A program made the position numbers and the translations under genes. From the IMG/VR virus record IMGVR_UViG_3300030061_004300, positions 2,859 to 24,235 of that record: DNA of 21,377 nt. One strand, given 5' to 3'. Of the stretch, positions 1 through 11,200 are shown piece after piece. The DNA is from a virus. The first letter of the stretch is position 1, and every line of letters begins with the position of its first letter. A model generated the notes under the pieces. It was given only the letters and a program-made list of their open reading frames with translations, did not search any database and was not told where the DNA came from.

Positions 1-1
1 A

Positions 2-1054
2 ATAACAGGTGAGTCTTTCAAAGACCAAAACTTTGGAAGAGACCAAATACTTGAAGTCAAAAAAGAATTTTATAACAATGCATTTAATTATGCAACAAGA
101 GCATTAGTTAACTTTAGTGGCACAGATTTTACAGCTATGTCACAATCAATTGTTGATGGTAAAATTACCAATCCAATATTCAATTTAAGACTTTATGAAG
201 CTGAGGGTAATAGTGAAATTTTAGCAGGAACTAGTAATGTTTATACTTTAAACTTTCATGCAATATCTCAATCTTGGGAAGAAGGAACTGGTAAGTTTGG
301 TGATAATCCTAAAAATACAAATGGTTGTAGTTGGGAAAATCGTAATAGCATTGCTAACGGAACTACTCAAGCTTGGGATACATCTGGTGTTAAAGTATTA
401 AGTGTAAGTTCATCCATACAAGCTTTTAATAATCAATCACCTGATGTTGATGCTACTATAACTTCTATGGTAAATATGTGGTTACAAGGACAATATTCAA
501 ATTATGGAATACGAATACAAAATGGTGGTGAGGATAATGATACTATGTTTGGACATTTAAAATTCTTTTCAAGAAACACACATACGATTTATTCACCTAA
601 ACTTGAAGTAAAATGGGATGACCATTTACCTTGTACTGGTTCAAATACAGGCTCATTGAATCAATTAGTAGTTAGTGGATTGGAAGATAACTTTTTATAT
701 ATAAAAGGATTAAGAGAAGAATATAGAGAGGGTGAACGAGTTAAGTTTAGAGTTGGTGCTAGAAAAAGATATATTCAAAAATCTTTTACTACATCGGTTC
801 AAACCGTCACTGGTTCTTTTGTACCTGAAGGTAGTGGTTCATATGCAATAAAAGATTTAGCTACTGATGAGTTCATTGTTCCATTTAGTGATTATACAAA
901 ACTTAGTTGTGATAGTAAATCAAATTATTTTATTCAATGGTTAGATGGTTTTTATCCTGATAGGGTTTATAAAATACAATTAAAGTTAAAAACAAATGAT
1001 GGACAAGAACAAGTGTTTGATGATGATTTTGAATTTGTAGTGAAAAGGAAATAG
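2..1054 (+). CDS. Partial phage structural protein with DNRLRE-like domain (5' end outside window)
   Basis: The reading frame is open from the first complete codon at base 2, and the in-frame ATG at 137 is preceded by 45 sense codons that belong to the same fold, so the gene starts upstream of the window; 350 residues are visible. The first ~200 visible residues look like a DNRLRE/CBM96-type beta domain: RALVNF near the start, then FNLRLYEAE, then the hallmark SWEEGTG (residues ~90-96) and GCSWENR. This family is found in extracellular carbohydrate-associated proteins. The C-terminal ~145 residues (ARKRYIQKSF, VPEGSGSY, WLDGFYPDRVYKI) recall a conserved segment of marine phage structural proteins, recognised from memory only. 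It ends with a TAG two bases before the next ATG, so it heads the visible operon. The role is inferred to be a tail- or baseplate-associated adhesin; the exact virion position is unknown. Confidence 0.8.
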   Translation: MTGESFKDQNFGRDQILEVKKEFYNNAFNYATRALVNFSGTDFTAMSQSIVDGKITNPIFNLRLYEAEGNSEILAGTSNVYTLNFHAISQSWEEGTGKFGDNPKNTNGCSWENRNSIANGTTQAWDTSGVKVLSVSSSIQAFNNQSPDVDATITSMVNMWLQGQYSNYGIRIQNGGEDNDTMFGHLKFFSRNTHTIYSPKLEVKWDDHLPCTGSNTGSLNQLVVSGLEDNFLYIKGLREEYREGERVKFRVGARKRYIQKSFTTSVQTVTGSFVPEGSGSYAIKDLATDEFIVPFSDYTKLSCDSKSNYFIQWLDGFYPDRVYKIQLKLKTNDGQEQVFDDDFEFVVKRK

Positions 1055-1056
1055 AT

Positions 1057-2661
1057 ATGGCAAATACAGTAGTTACAATTGAAAACTTATTAGATAAAAT
1101 AGCAGAAACTCTACTTTTAAATCCTGATGTAAAGACCACAATTGAAAATATATCCGAAGGTGTAGATTTTGTACAATATAATCAACAAACAGTTAAGAAC
1201 GGAATTATAAAAATTGGAAGAGAAAATTCAGATAAGTTACTTTTATATCAAACAGATGCAGAAGCTAATAAACAAGATTTATCAACAGACTATGAAGGTT
1301 TAACTTTTACTAACATAGTTGAAAATTACAATGCAGCTGAAAGATTTCTTGAATCTATTGATGTGACAATTATAACATCAGGTGCACAGATTCAATCCTA
1401 CTTAGTTAATACGCAAGATGGTACTCTTGATTATAGTATAACTGAATTAATTGGATTCGGTGGACAAAATACAAGTACAAATTATAATCCCATCAATATA
1501 GGTCAATTCTTAACAATTGATAATGTATCAACATCAGTAAATAAATCTCAAGCTAATGAATTTTTAGATACAAATATTTATGAATTACTTCCTGGTGCTG
1601 GATTAAGACAAGAAAGAATAGATAACGCTATAGCAGAATTAATAAATTTATTACCACCTTCTTTAACCTTAGATGATTTTATAGATCAAAATGGTAGAGT
1701 GGAAAGAGTTCAAGATTCAAATTCTGATCAAAATGGTGAATGGGTAGGTTCTCAACAATATTATTTAGACAATACCACATCTGCTGCTCAAAACAATGAA
1801 GTAGGAGCTGGTGATGAGGAAGATGGTTTTATTACAAGATTAGCAAAAAATGAATCTACAGAAAATTCTTTAAAATCCATTGAGGAGTTAAGAGATACTT
1901 TAAGTAATTATCTTGTAGATATTGATGAAGAACTTACAGAACCAGAAGATAATAGATTGGAATATAGAAATCAATCAGAAGGATATTTAAAATTTAGAAA
2001 TTTAAATCAAGGTATTATAATTAGAAATACAAATCAAGATTTTATCAATGGGTTAAATCCAGAAACACCTGATTATTTAGATACAGGTTTTACCATTACA
2101 ATGTGGGTAAGATTTTTAGACAAAACATCAGAGGGAACTTTATTTAATTTTGGAAATCCAACAAGAGCAGAAAATCCATTTGGATTCAAATTAGAAACTT
2201 TTGTAGTTGGTCCTGATGAAAATGAAAATCTTAAAACAGAATATGGTCTAGAATATAACAATTTAATTGGTTCAACTGATTTGTTTACAGATGGTGATTC
2301 TGAAAGATTTGTTAGACTCGTAGTTAATGATGATGGAACATTATATAATTCACATACTGCTATGAATGGTATACCAAAACAAACATCATTACCTAATGAT
2401 GATGAATTATCAATATTTACTAATATTAAAGTTCCTCAAGATTTTAATGAATGGTATTTCATTTGTGCAACTTATAATTCTGATATAAAAGAAAACGAAA
2501 GTTTTGACTACACTCAATTTCAAGAAAATCATCTTTTTTGGATGAATCATATAAATCCAGATAATGGTGAAAATGTAACACTTTCTGACTTTGGTAATAG
2601 ATGTAAAATAGAAATCATATCACGAAGTGACTTATTACGAGCTCGTGGTTATAAGGTATAA
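1057..2661 (+). CDS. Phage structural protein with C-terminal LamG-like (concanavalin A-like) domain
   Basis: A 534-residue protein starting at the ATG two bases after the upstream stop, with AAGGAA about 7 bases before it as ribosome binding site. Residues ~1-300 are not recognised; they are polar and acidic, with an N-terminal helix-like stretch (ENLLDKIAETLLL). From about residue 305 the pattern is that of a LamG/concanavalin A-like jelly roll: GYLKFRN, then TGFTITMWVRF (~343-353), LFNFGN, and later NEWYFICATYN (~464-474), which are the usual W-containing strands of this fold. The C terminus ends in a basic patch (IISRSDLLRARGYKV). LamG domains bind sugars or proteins on cell surfaces. Between two other surface-recognition proteins, it is probably an adhesive tail component. 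The LamG fold is fairly clear; the function is inferred. Confidence 0.82.
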   Translation: MANTVVTIENLLDKIAETLLLNPDVKTTIENISEGVDFVQYNQQTVKNGIIKIGRENSDKLLLYQTDAEANKQDLSTDYEGLTFTNIVENYNAAERFLESIDVTIITSGAQIQSYLVNTQDGTLDYSITELIGFGGQNTSTNYNPINIGQFLTIDNVSTSVNKSQANEFLDTNIYELLPGAGLRQERIDNAIAELINLLPPSLTLDDFIDQNGRVERVQDSNSDQNGEWVGSQQYYLDNTTSAAQNNEVGAGDEEDGFITRLAKNESTENSLKSIEELRDTLSNYLVDIDEELTEPEDNRLEYRNQSEGYLKFRNLNQGIIIRNTNQDFINGLNPETPDYLDTGFTITMWVRFLDKTSEGTLFNFGNPTRAENPFGFKLETFVVGPDENENLKTEYGLEYNNLIGSTDLFTDGDSERFVRLVVNDDGTLYNSHTAMNGIPKQTSLPNDDELSIFTNIKVPQDFNEWYFICATYNSDIKENESFDYTQFQENHLFWMNHINPDNGENVTLSDFGNRCKIEIISRSDLLRARGYKV

Positions 2662-2666
2662 CTAAA

Positions 2667-5600
2667 ATGGCTGATTTTTCTGTAGAAAAACAAGGAGATT
2701 TTGGAGTTCCAAATGTTAATATTGAACAAACTCTCAATAATAAATTTGATCCATATAGTGGAATTGATTTAAGGGATGATGTTATACAAGACAATGTCTG
2801 TCTTAGATTAGAAGCAATGAGACCTCCAGAGGGAACTAAGAATCAAAATGGTGATGAATATAATTTTATAGCACCACACTTAGATGGTGTCTTTCGACCA
2901 CTTGATGAAAACTACACTAATTTAATTCAAAATGGTACATTTGAAACAAATCAAGGTTATCAAGTACAAACAGCACCATTTTGGGTAAATGGAACTCAAA
3001 ATAATTCAATACTCCGTTTTTCTGAAAATGGAGCTGTTTTTGAAGCTTCACAACATCAATTCTCTACTAATATTTCTACTGATTTTAGTACAGGTAATTC
3101 TCTGAATGTTTCGGATGGGTATTTGTTTCAAGATTTAGAAAATAAATTACAAAAAAATAAAACATACAAAGTTAAATTTGATATAAAATATCTTGCAAGT
3201 TCGATACCTCAAGATTATTATGGTGCACCAGAGGGTGAAGATCGAATATATTTTAAGTTAGGAGGAGACCGTGAAGATTCTACCAATATTGTTTATCTGC
3301 CTGATAATATTAGTCAGTTTGAGACATTTACAGTAGAAAGAACAATTCAAGTTGGTAATTTAAAATTAATTGAAAATAATCAATCTTATAATAGTAAAAT
3401 TGGATTAATGTTTTATGCTGGTGAGAATGATGAAACGGGTATATTCGAACCCTGTTTCGCAGGTTCTATATCCAATGTATCAGTAAGTCTTACAGATGAT
3501 GATGATGGTGATGACGATACTAATGTAACTGAAGATGAATTTACTTGTGATTCAATTATTAACACTTTTGACTTAACAAATATATTTGAAGTAAGAGCTG
3601 TGTGTGCTGATAATTCCACAGTATTGATGGGAAATTCAGGTTTGGATGAAGATATTGAGGGTGAGGATTGGTTTTTTAAAAGTGGAATAGATGCATGTTT
3701 GTACAATATGAAAGAAAATTCAAGTTTTTATTTTGATTCAGATAATGATAAAAGACAAGCTCTTGGTTTATTTAATCCAGTTGATATTAATGTATCTAAT
3801 GATAATTTTACAGACAATATACCAAAATTATTATTTCAACAACTTGTAAAAGAAAATTTTATAAACAATGGTTCAGGAAGGTTAGTTAAGATAAATGAGT
3901 ATGAAACAGACTCATTATCAACTGATTCATACAAACCAGCTGGTGATTGGACTTATTTGGGGCTTGATGGTGTGGGTATAAATCTAACAGACGAAAATGA
4001 TCCAAGTGAGAGTAGAATTGAACAATATGTACAAGCAGGTTTTGACTTCTCACCAGATCCAAATGATTCATATGGTTATGCTGGATGGGCCCCATATATA
4101 TTTCCATTTGAAGTTACTCAAAACCTTGATTGGAATGCACAACATGATACAATTTATGGTGAAGATGCAACAAAACCAATAAAAATTCCATTCGATTGGG
4201 CCCAATGGATTAAAAGTGATGAATGTTATTCATATGGTAAATGTTTAAATTTTTCCACTGTAGGACATAATTATGATAGTGAAACTTTAAATGATGCAAC
4301 AAATGGATTATTAGGAGTAGTGGATGGTAATGAATACAGAACATTAAATCAAGCTCAAAGAATTTATAATCAATATACTGTGACATCAGGTGAAGAAACA
4401 TTGAATCCATATAGTTCATTGGAAATTAGTTTTTGGATGAAAACAATTGAGGCCAAAAATGATAACCTTGAAAATACTTATGTTGAAAGTGGTATTCAAA
4501 GACAATTAGATTTAAACAGACCTTATAAAACTCAATTTAACCTTAACCCTATTGAAGATGATGGTGAAGGTGTTGATGTTGATGTTGTAACTGTTAATGT
4601 AAATCAAATACTTTTATCAAATTTAGGTGGTACTCCTGAGGGAACTGATACAGAACCTGTTGGCCAATATCCAAGCACAGGCTTCGCATTGGGATCAAGA
4701 TATGGTATGCTTGGTTTTACAGACATTAAGTCAGCTGTAGATTATTTGGGTATAGATTATGGTAATTATGCTTTAACTAATATAAAACTAAAAAAACTTT
4801 ATGCTACAGGTGATTTAGATGGCGTGCACCATAATTTCGATGGTTACCACAATCATGAATTTATAGAAAAAATTTCAATAGGAGGACAAACATCTGCAGG
4901 GGCTATGCATAACAATGATGGAAGTTATTTAAGAAGATTTGATGAAAACTTTATATCACCTACATATTATCCAAGTACTTTTTACAATAATTCAAATTTG
5001 GATTCAGAATTTTTATATAATAATACAGACTATAGTTATAATTCTAATAATGGTAATCCATCTGATTATGTTTTACTTAGTTTTCAAAATAATCCCCTAA
5101 TGAATTATTTTGATGAAGGTTTAGCTGATTTAGGCGGCAGTGAAGAACCATTGGAAATTTGGAATGACCAATTAGGATTTGGTACTCATCCAAATGGAGA
5201 TTCAGGTCATGAATTTCAAATACGAAATTCAAATGAAGATTTTAGGCCTACAACTAGTAATACAGATATATTGAGTTCAACTGGAATTGATTTAGGAGTT
5301 TATTATAACAATGCTGATGCATCTACAGTTGGTGAATTTACTTATAAGTTTGGTACTTATATGCAATTTCAGAATGGTGTAAGTGGGGACGAGGGCATTG
5401 GTAATTTATCAGGTGAGAAGCTTATTGTTTATGCAGATTTAGAATTAGAGTTTACAGAAATAGAACAAGAAGATGCACCACTTCCAGCTTTTGGAGCGTT
5501 TTTTACTGAGAAGAATTATTTATCTCAACAAGGATCTTATAATTCATTATCATCAAATGGTAATACATCCGTTCAATCCTTTGGTTCAATAAATAGATTT

Positions 5601-8258
5601 AAAAATTCTACTTTAAATAAATGGGAAAAATTTAAGTATACTTTTAATTTAACTAAGGATATGACTATAGATGATTATCCACAAAATGTTGAAAGTTTAA
5701 ATTTCATAATACAAACAAGTGGTAAAGATGCATTAAATGGATTTAGAGGTAATGTTTTAATTGACAATATTGAGGTTAAAGAATCTTATAAATTTACTCC
5801 TGATGTTGATGTTAGAAAGAAAAAAGGACCAAATGATTATGGAGTGGGTGATTTAACAAAATATTATGATAAAGATTTACAACCTGATGAGTACAATGAT
5901 ACAACTGCTCCATTGGAAGTACAATTTTATTTTTATCCAAGATATTATCTAAATGAGGTATTTGAAGAAAAGCCAATAATATATAATGATTTTAGACAAG
6001 GTATGTTTTATCTCTATGATGTGGATTGGGGTGATGCATCTCCAAAAGAATTTACTTCTAAACCTGAACTACTTGGTGAAAATATTTCCGTGTATCATAC
6101 ATATCAAACGAGTGGTATTTTTGAAATTACGGGTACGATGATTAGAATGAAACCCAATAAAAACTATGAACCACTTGGTATTATTCATCACGAAAAATTT
6201 AAATTATTTATAAATGTAAATGAAGGATTGGATGAAGATTTTCTATATTTTGGTACAGAGGGTTCTTCATTTATACCTTATAAAAATACATTACCTGTAG
6301 TTGGTGGTTTTGGAGAAAATAGTCTTTATTATAAATCAATTAAAAGACAACTCGGTATATTGACAAATGAATCAAGTATTAGAACTCAATTTAAAAGTAT
6401 AGGTGATGAGTTAAAAACTGAAATTGCATTAGATAAAATGGATTCATCATTTAGTAATGATTTTAATGTATTGAATGAATATAAAAAACAAAGATTTATT
6501 GAAATAGAATCAACAGACGAGATTCAACCTTTTGAAACTTTTTATGCAGATGAAAATTTAGTCGATTTCCCTTTTGATGGTGATGGTGACCAGCTTGTAA
6601 ACGCACCATACTTTGCAACTTTACCATTCCCACAATATGTTGAAGAACTTGATATAGATGATAATGGATTTTATTCATACTTACCATCTACTGATGAAGA
6701 CCCTTCCAATACTTGGGGAAGTAACTATTATAGACACGATATTGAACTAATGTTAACAGTATTAGCATATGGTATTTCTATTGGACAATCTGGCATAGAG
6801 GGTGAATCATCGTGGGGTTATGTTTATCCTGATTATGCTCGTAGTTGGAATAGTCTTTCAGATATACCTACCTTTAGTACCGAACCTATAATTGAAACAA
6901 TTTACAATGGTGTAAAAACAAATTCAGAAGAACTTGGAAAAACAATTGGTGATGTTGATATAACAAATATTAGATATTTTGATAAACCAAAACAAATGTA
7001 TGAAATGTTAGGATATGAAACTTTTATTGAACCTGAAATTCCAATACCAGAATATAATTCTGGTGTGATGCCAGTACCAACATTAGAAAATGGTTCAGAT
7101 GTATGGGATTATGGTGATGATTTAATTTTACAATACCATTTACAAACGGTATATACAGCTATGGTTACGGGTGGTTATGGTAATAATGGTAAAGGTGAAC
7201 CATTTTCAACAACCATATCAGGACTTTATGACCATCATACTGATTGTGATAGCTTTACAACTTGTAACGCCTTAATGGATGTTATGGATTTATCTCAATG
7301 GTATAGATTAAAATTTACTTATATGGGTACTGAAAATTATCCTGATGGTAATGAAGACCCTATAGGTGCTGTAAGTATTAACTTAAAGATGGGAGATGGT
7401 GATAGTTCTCCAGGCCGATACCATAGAATCCATGCTGATGATTGGGATAGACAAAGTGGTCCTGATGGTGCACCACCATCACCTTATTTTGGAACACAAA
7501 TACAATACCAACCTCAATTAAATAGTTCTGGAGTAAAATTAGGAATTTTGAATAGTTCAGGTAATGAAGAAAGTGATTTCTTTGAAAAAGCTAATTGTGT
7601 CGCTGCAGATCATGACAATCCATATGATTATTCAAAGGAATGTACGGTTTGGGTTTTATTAATGCCTACTGATGATGGAGTTGCACCAACAAAACATACA
7701 ATTACTTTTCATAATGGTCGTAGGAATAATAGTACGAAATGGAACAGAATAAGTTTAGACAGAGCAGATTTAATTCCTGCAGAAGAAATAGCACCATTAA
7801 CAGAAGTTAGTAATCCATCTTCATTAAATTATTGGAAAAACATCATACCTAAAGATTATTCTATATTTAATAGAGGTGGTATAGCACAAGATAATGATGG
7901 AAATTATTTTTTAAATGATTTAACTAACGAACAAAATTGGTTAGATAATTATTATTATCCCGTATTACCAAAATATGGTACTGATGGTAAATTTTTAGAT
8001 GATGAATATCCAAATGGAAACCAACCCTTTCCATTAAATGGTCCAATAACTGATGAGAATTATTATGATAGTAGTTTAAAAATATCAATAACAACAGATA
8101 ATGCAGATGTAAATGTTTTAAATGATAAAAGTGGTAACAACAATTATGGATTTAATTTTTCTGATTATAAACCTCAATTTAATGAAGAAACTTTAAAACC
8201 ACAAAAAGTTAAATCAATTGGCAACACACGAACAAGTAAATTCAAAGGGGCGTTTTAA
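2667..8258 (+). CDS. Giant mosaic virion protein: jelly-roll, PKD-like and EF-hand-like modules
   Basis: 1863 residues, start ATG five bases after the previous stop, AAGGT upstream. Visible architecture: a carbohydrate-binding-type jelly roll at ~84-272 (LIQNGTFE at its start, ISNVSVSL closing it); an Asp-rich linker ~275-285; a strand-rich region with EISFWMKT at ~582; a second jelly roll ~915-1030 (WEKFKYTFNL, VLIDNIEVKE); a PKD-like domain ~1082-1160 (DVDWGDASP, then YHTYQTSGIFEITGT); an IGG-type segment ~1208 (VVGGFGENSLYYKSI); an EF-hand/dockerin-like cassette ~1313-1360; an ELGKTIGDVDITNIRYF segment ~1415-1435; a C-terminal region ending NDKSGNNNYGFNFSDYK...GAF. The last four have counterparts in the next gene. 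No signal peptide or membrane segment is seen. Probably a tail fibre or baseplate-appendage protein acting in host attachment. The domain calls are by eye and the role is inferred. The stop overlaps the next start (TAATG). Confidence 0.85.
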   Translation: MADFSVEKQGDFGVPNVNIEQTLNNKFDPYSGIDLRDDVIQDNVCLRLEAMRPPEGTKNQNGDEYNFIAPHLDGVFRPLDENYTNLIQNGTFETNQGYQVQTAPFWVNGTQNNSILRFSENGAVFEASQHQFSTNISTDFSTGNSLNVSDGYLFQDLENKLQKNKTYKVKFDIKYLASSIPQDYYGAPEGEDRIYFKLGGDREDSTNIVYLPDNISQFETFTVERTIQVGNLKLIENNQSYNSKIGLMFYAGENDETGIFEPCFAGSISNVSVSLTDDDDGDDDTNVTEDEFTCDSIINTFDLTNIFEVRAVCADNSTVLMGNSGLDEDIEGEDWFFKSGIDACLYNMKENSSFYFDSDNDKRQALGLFNPVDINVSNDNFTDNIPKLLFQQLVKENFINNGSGRLVKINEYETDSLSTDSYKPAGDWTYLGLDGVGINLTDENDPSESRIEQYVQAGFDFSPDPNDSYGYAGWAPYIFPFEVTQNLDWNAQHDTIYGEDATKPIKIPFDWAQWIKSDECYSYGKCLNFSTVGHNYDSETLNDATNGLLGVVDGNEYRTLNQAQRIYNQYTVTSGEETLNPYSSLEISFWMKTIEAKNDNLENTYVESGIQRQLDLNRPYKTQFNLNPIEDDGEGVDVDVVTVNVNQILLSNLGGTPEGTDTEPVGQYPSTGFALGSRYGMLGFTDIKSAVDYLGIDYGNYALTNIKLKKLYATGDLDGVHHNFDGYHNHEFIEKISIGGQTSAGAMHNNDGSYLRRFDENFISPTYYPSTFYNNSNLDSEFLYNNTDYSYNSNNGNPSDYVLLSFQNNPLMNYFDEGLADLGGSEEPLEIWNDQLGFGTHPNGDSGHEFQIRNSNEDFRPTTSNTDILSSTGIDLGVYYNNADASTVGEFTYKFGTYMQFQNGVSGDEGIGNLSGEKLIVYADLELEFTEIEQEDAPLPAFGAFFTEKNYLSQQGSYNSLSSNGNTSVQSFGSINRFKNSTLNKWEKFKYTFNLTKDMTIDDYPQNVESLNFIIQTSGKDALNGFRGNVLIDNIEVKESYKFTPDVDVRKKKGPNDYGVGDLTKYYDKDLQPDEYNDTTAPLEVQFYFYPRYYLNEVFEEKPIIYNDFRQGMFYLYDVDWGDASPKEFTSKPELLGENISVYHTYQTSGIFEITGTMIRMKPNKNYEPLGIIHHEKFKLFINVNEGLDEDFLYFGTEGSSFIPYKNTLPVVGGFGENSLYYKSIKRQLGILTNESSIRTQFKSIGDELKTEIALDKMDSSFSNDFNVLNEYKKQRFIEIESTDEIQPFETFYADENLVDFPFDGDGDQLVNAPYFATLPFPQYVEELDIDDNGFYSYLPSTDEDPSNTWGSNYYRHDIELMLTVLAYGISIGQSGIEGESSWGYVYPDYARSWNSLSDIPTFSTEPIIETIYNGVKTNSEELGKTIGDVDITNIRYFDKPKQMYEMLGYETFIEPEIPIPEYNSGVMPVPTLENGSDVWDYGDDLILQYHLQTVYTAMVTGGYGNNGKGEPFSTTISGLYDHHTDCDSFTTCNALMDVMDLSQWYRLKFTYMGTENYPDGNEDPIGAVSINLKMGDGDSSPGRYHRIHADDWDRQSGPDGAPPSPYFGTQIQYQPQLNSSGVKLGILNSSGNEESDFFEKANCVAADHDNPYDYSKECTVWVLLMPTDDGVAPTKHTITFHNGRRNNSTKWNRISLDRADLIPAEEIAPLTEVSNPSSLNYWKNIIPKDYSIFNRGGIAQDNDGNYFLNDLTNEQNWLDNYYYPVLPKYGTDGKFLDDEYPNGNQPFPLNGPITDENYYDSSLKISITTDNADVNVLNDKSGNNNYGFNFSDYKPQFNEETLKPQKVKSIGNTRTSKFKGAF
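6603..6752 (+). repeat. EF-hand/dockerin-like cassette, copy 1 (in 1863-aa protein)
   Basis: Encodes YFATLPFPQYVEELDIDDNG followed by a longer variable loop and then W...RHDIELML. It aligns with the copies at 10373-10530 and 12490-12650. The acidic DIDDNG loop resembles a calcium-binding EF-hand or dockerin loop, and an extra FDGDGDQL loop lies just upstream. Confidence 0.55.
8080..8255 (+). repeat. Shared C-terminal tail motif, copy in the 1863-aa protein
   Basis: Encodes ISITTDNADVNVLNDKSGNN, then FSDYKPQF, a basic stretch (KPQKVKSIGNTRTSKFK) and terminal GAF. It aligns with the end of the next protein and marks the two as related. Confidence 0.6.
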
Positions 8259-11200
8259 TGTCAAAAAAAAGATTAATAAAAAACAAACCAACTCAAGGTG
8301 ATTTAGGATTATATACTTATAAAGATGATAATCCAAGTCAAGACTATTTAGACTCTGATGGTATTGCTATTCGTTATGATAAATTTTCAAAACAAGATTT
8401 ATATTCAAATTCAATTGGTGACAATATAAATGAAGCAATTTGTGATTCAAAAATGCAAAATGCTATAAATCCTGACATCGATGCTTTAGGTTTTATAGGT
8501 GATAGTTTTATTCAAATCAATAGTATGAATATAAAAAACAGAGGTGTGAATAGTGATATTAATGATGTTTACTTTCGTATTTATATTTGTTCTGATAGAT
8601 TTTGGAGTCCGTATGGTTCAAATGGAAGTATAAAATCTCACAACACTATGAAAAGTACAAGCAATGGTTTTAGAAGATATAAATCAGGAACAACTGAACA
8701 ACCAGCTTTATTCTTTACACAAAATGGTCCTAATTATAATGAAAATGGTTCACCTGGAACTAGTTTGTTTACAGACATTAGGATTGCAGAACAATTTGAT
8801 ACAATGAATGTTTTAGGAGGTATTCCAGAAGCCAATGTTCAGAGTCCTGAGAATGCTGTTTTCATTCCAGAGTTTTCAAAAAAGTATGAACATTTCGATC
8901 CAAGATTAAGTTTATTAAAAAATGACTCAGACTATGAAGCTCCCATAATTATGGCAGGAGATTGGTCAACATTATTTCAAGAAGATCAGGAGAATCCAAT
9001 TCATATAATAATGCATATGGATGGTGATATGGATACAACCTTTGATAAAAGTAGAAATGAAACAATATCCATATGGTCTTTCAATCCATCTGAATTATTT
9101 GAATTTGATAGTCAAGGAAATATTACTGGAGGAAAATTAACAACATTGGAATGGGATAATCACGATATTGAAAAGTATTCAACTAATCAAGATTATACAG
9201 CTGCATTTACAGGAGAAGCTCTTAGTATTACGATTAACACTTTAGGTGGTGTAGAATTAAATAGTGAAGGTTATAACCCACCAACTGAATACATAGAACA
9301 AAATCCATTAGTAACACCACCCATTGTAGGTTATACAGGATTGGATATTGATGAGTTTATAACTAAAATAAATCCAAGTAGTCAAATTTTAAAATCTTCT
9401 GAAACTTATGGAGAAGAAGTTGGAGATAATGAAATTAGATACACAGCAGAATTTGCAGATTATATTCCTATTCCATATGTTGAATTAATAAATGGAGATA
9501 AAGACTTTCAAATATATTATGAAAGTATAGATGATAGATTATTGGTATCAGCTCCAAATGAGGTTAATTTAAGTTTTGATGTATCAGTTCATCCTGAACC
9601 ATATGGTAGTGATGAATTAACATTATTTCAAGATAGTAATAGTATTGAATTAATTAGTAAGTTTAATACTGATAGTTATGATTTTTATTCTGATGATGAA
9701 ATAACACCAGTTCTAAATGTAAATCAATCAGACTATATGTTTTTTGTTGTTGATTGGGATGATAGAGATAATATTTATAAAACCATAGCTGATGTTTTAT
9801 TAGACTGGCCAAGAACCAATAATGAACTTTTACAAAAAAGAAATCAAAATTTATATCATATTCAACATATTAGTAATACGGCTCAAACAGGATTTAGAAA
9901 TCCATTAAAACATAATTATAATACACCTGGAATGAAACGAATTAAAACCATTATGATTTCTCATAATTCATTGATGAGTAATCAAGGTATATTTCAATCA
10001 TTGGAAACAAATAGATGGAAATTAATAACTACAAAATTATTTGTAGATATACCATCAAATGAATTTCCAGACTTCGGTCAAGTGGGAGGTTCTGATTACA
10101 CAACACTTCCGTGGCCTTATACAACTCCAATTATTGGTGGAGTTAGTGAAGATTCAAAATATATGAAATCAATCGATGATATATTAGGTGGTGGTAATAT
10201 TGGTGATTTGGATATAATTGATGAAACATTTTTAGTTAATGCTAAAGAGAATACCGAACTTGGTAAAGCTATAGAAAAAATGGATTTAGAACAAATAAGA
10301 TTTTTTAATGCAAGTTATGATATGAACACACTTTTAGATATACCTATAAGTGATTTATCTATAACTAATGTAACTCCTGATTATTTACAAACATTACCTT
10401 TTCCATTTTGGTATGAAGAATTTGATGTAAATGCTAATGGAGTAGTATTAGATGAATCTGATGTTAATATATGGGTAAATAATGGAAGACCAGATATAGC
10501 TGATTGGATTACAAGAAATATTGATGGAGATTCACTTGAGGAAAGTGAATTTAATTTACCACTAAATCAACCATATCCACCACTTCCATATCCTGTTGTG
10601 AATACAATAATGATGAGTACACAAGATGAGTTAATGTCACCTATGATACCCACATATCCTATTGTGAATACAATAATAACTAATGAAGAATCTAATCAAA
10701 TTCAAGTAATTGGTAACAGTGGCGGTCCAGCTGGACCTGATTCAAGTATTTATAATCCTGATCCTGAACCATCAATAGGTGGTGGGTTTAATTGGAGTCC
10801 AGGAGGATCTGGATGGGAATGGACAAATGTAGGTGGAGATAGTGTTGATGTATATCAATGGATATATGTTGGATATTCAGATGATGATGATGATGACGTG
10901 TCACCACCACCATCAGTTTCTTATACATGTTATGATGAAAGCGCATTAAATTATAATTCAGGAGGTGATTATGCGTGTCAAAATAACAATTGTTGCATTT
11001 ATCTAAATAACTTAGTAAATGATTGGATTGAATATTTTAATACAATTCCACAATATAATTGGAATAATTATTCAACTACAGTTAACGATGAGGGATTAAG
11101 TGGATTACAACAATTACAACAATTTTTTATAGATGATTTTGCAACTCCTGCATATGTAATTATAAATTGGGCTATAGATAAATTTTATGTTTCTACACCC

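Noticed and set aside
3490-3525. GAT-rich run, with a similar one at 10879-10899, as possible microsatellites
   Set aside because: They encode acidic Asp linkers between domains and are short and interrupted; protein-level selection explains them.
930-7000. Minus-strand open frames of 60-100 codons, for example at 3413-3706 and 6496-6687
   Set aside because: They lie wholly inside long plus-strand genes with clear domains, have low-complexity His/Leu/Ser-rich translations and no ribosome binding context.
8250-8262. TAATG junction as a programmed frameshift joining the two giant proteins
   Set aside because: There is a proper AAGGGG site before the ATG, and the upstream protein ends in the conserved tail motif, so simple translational coupling is sufficient.
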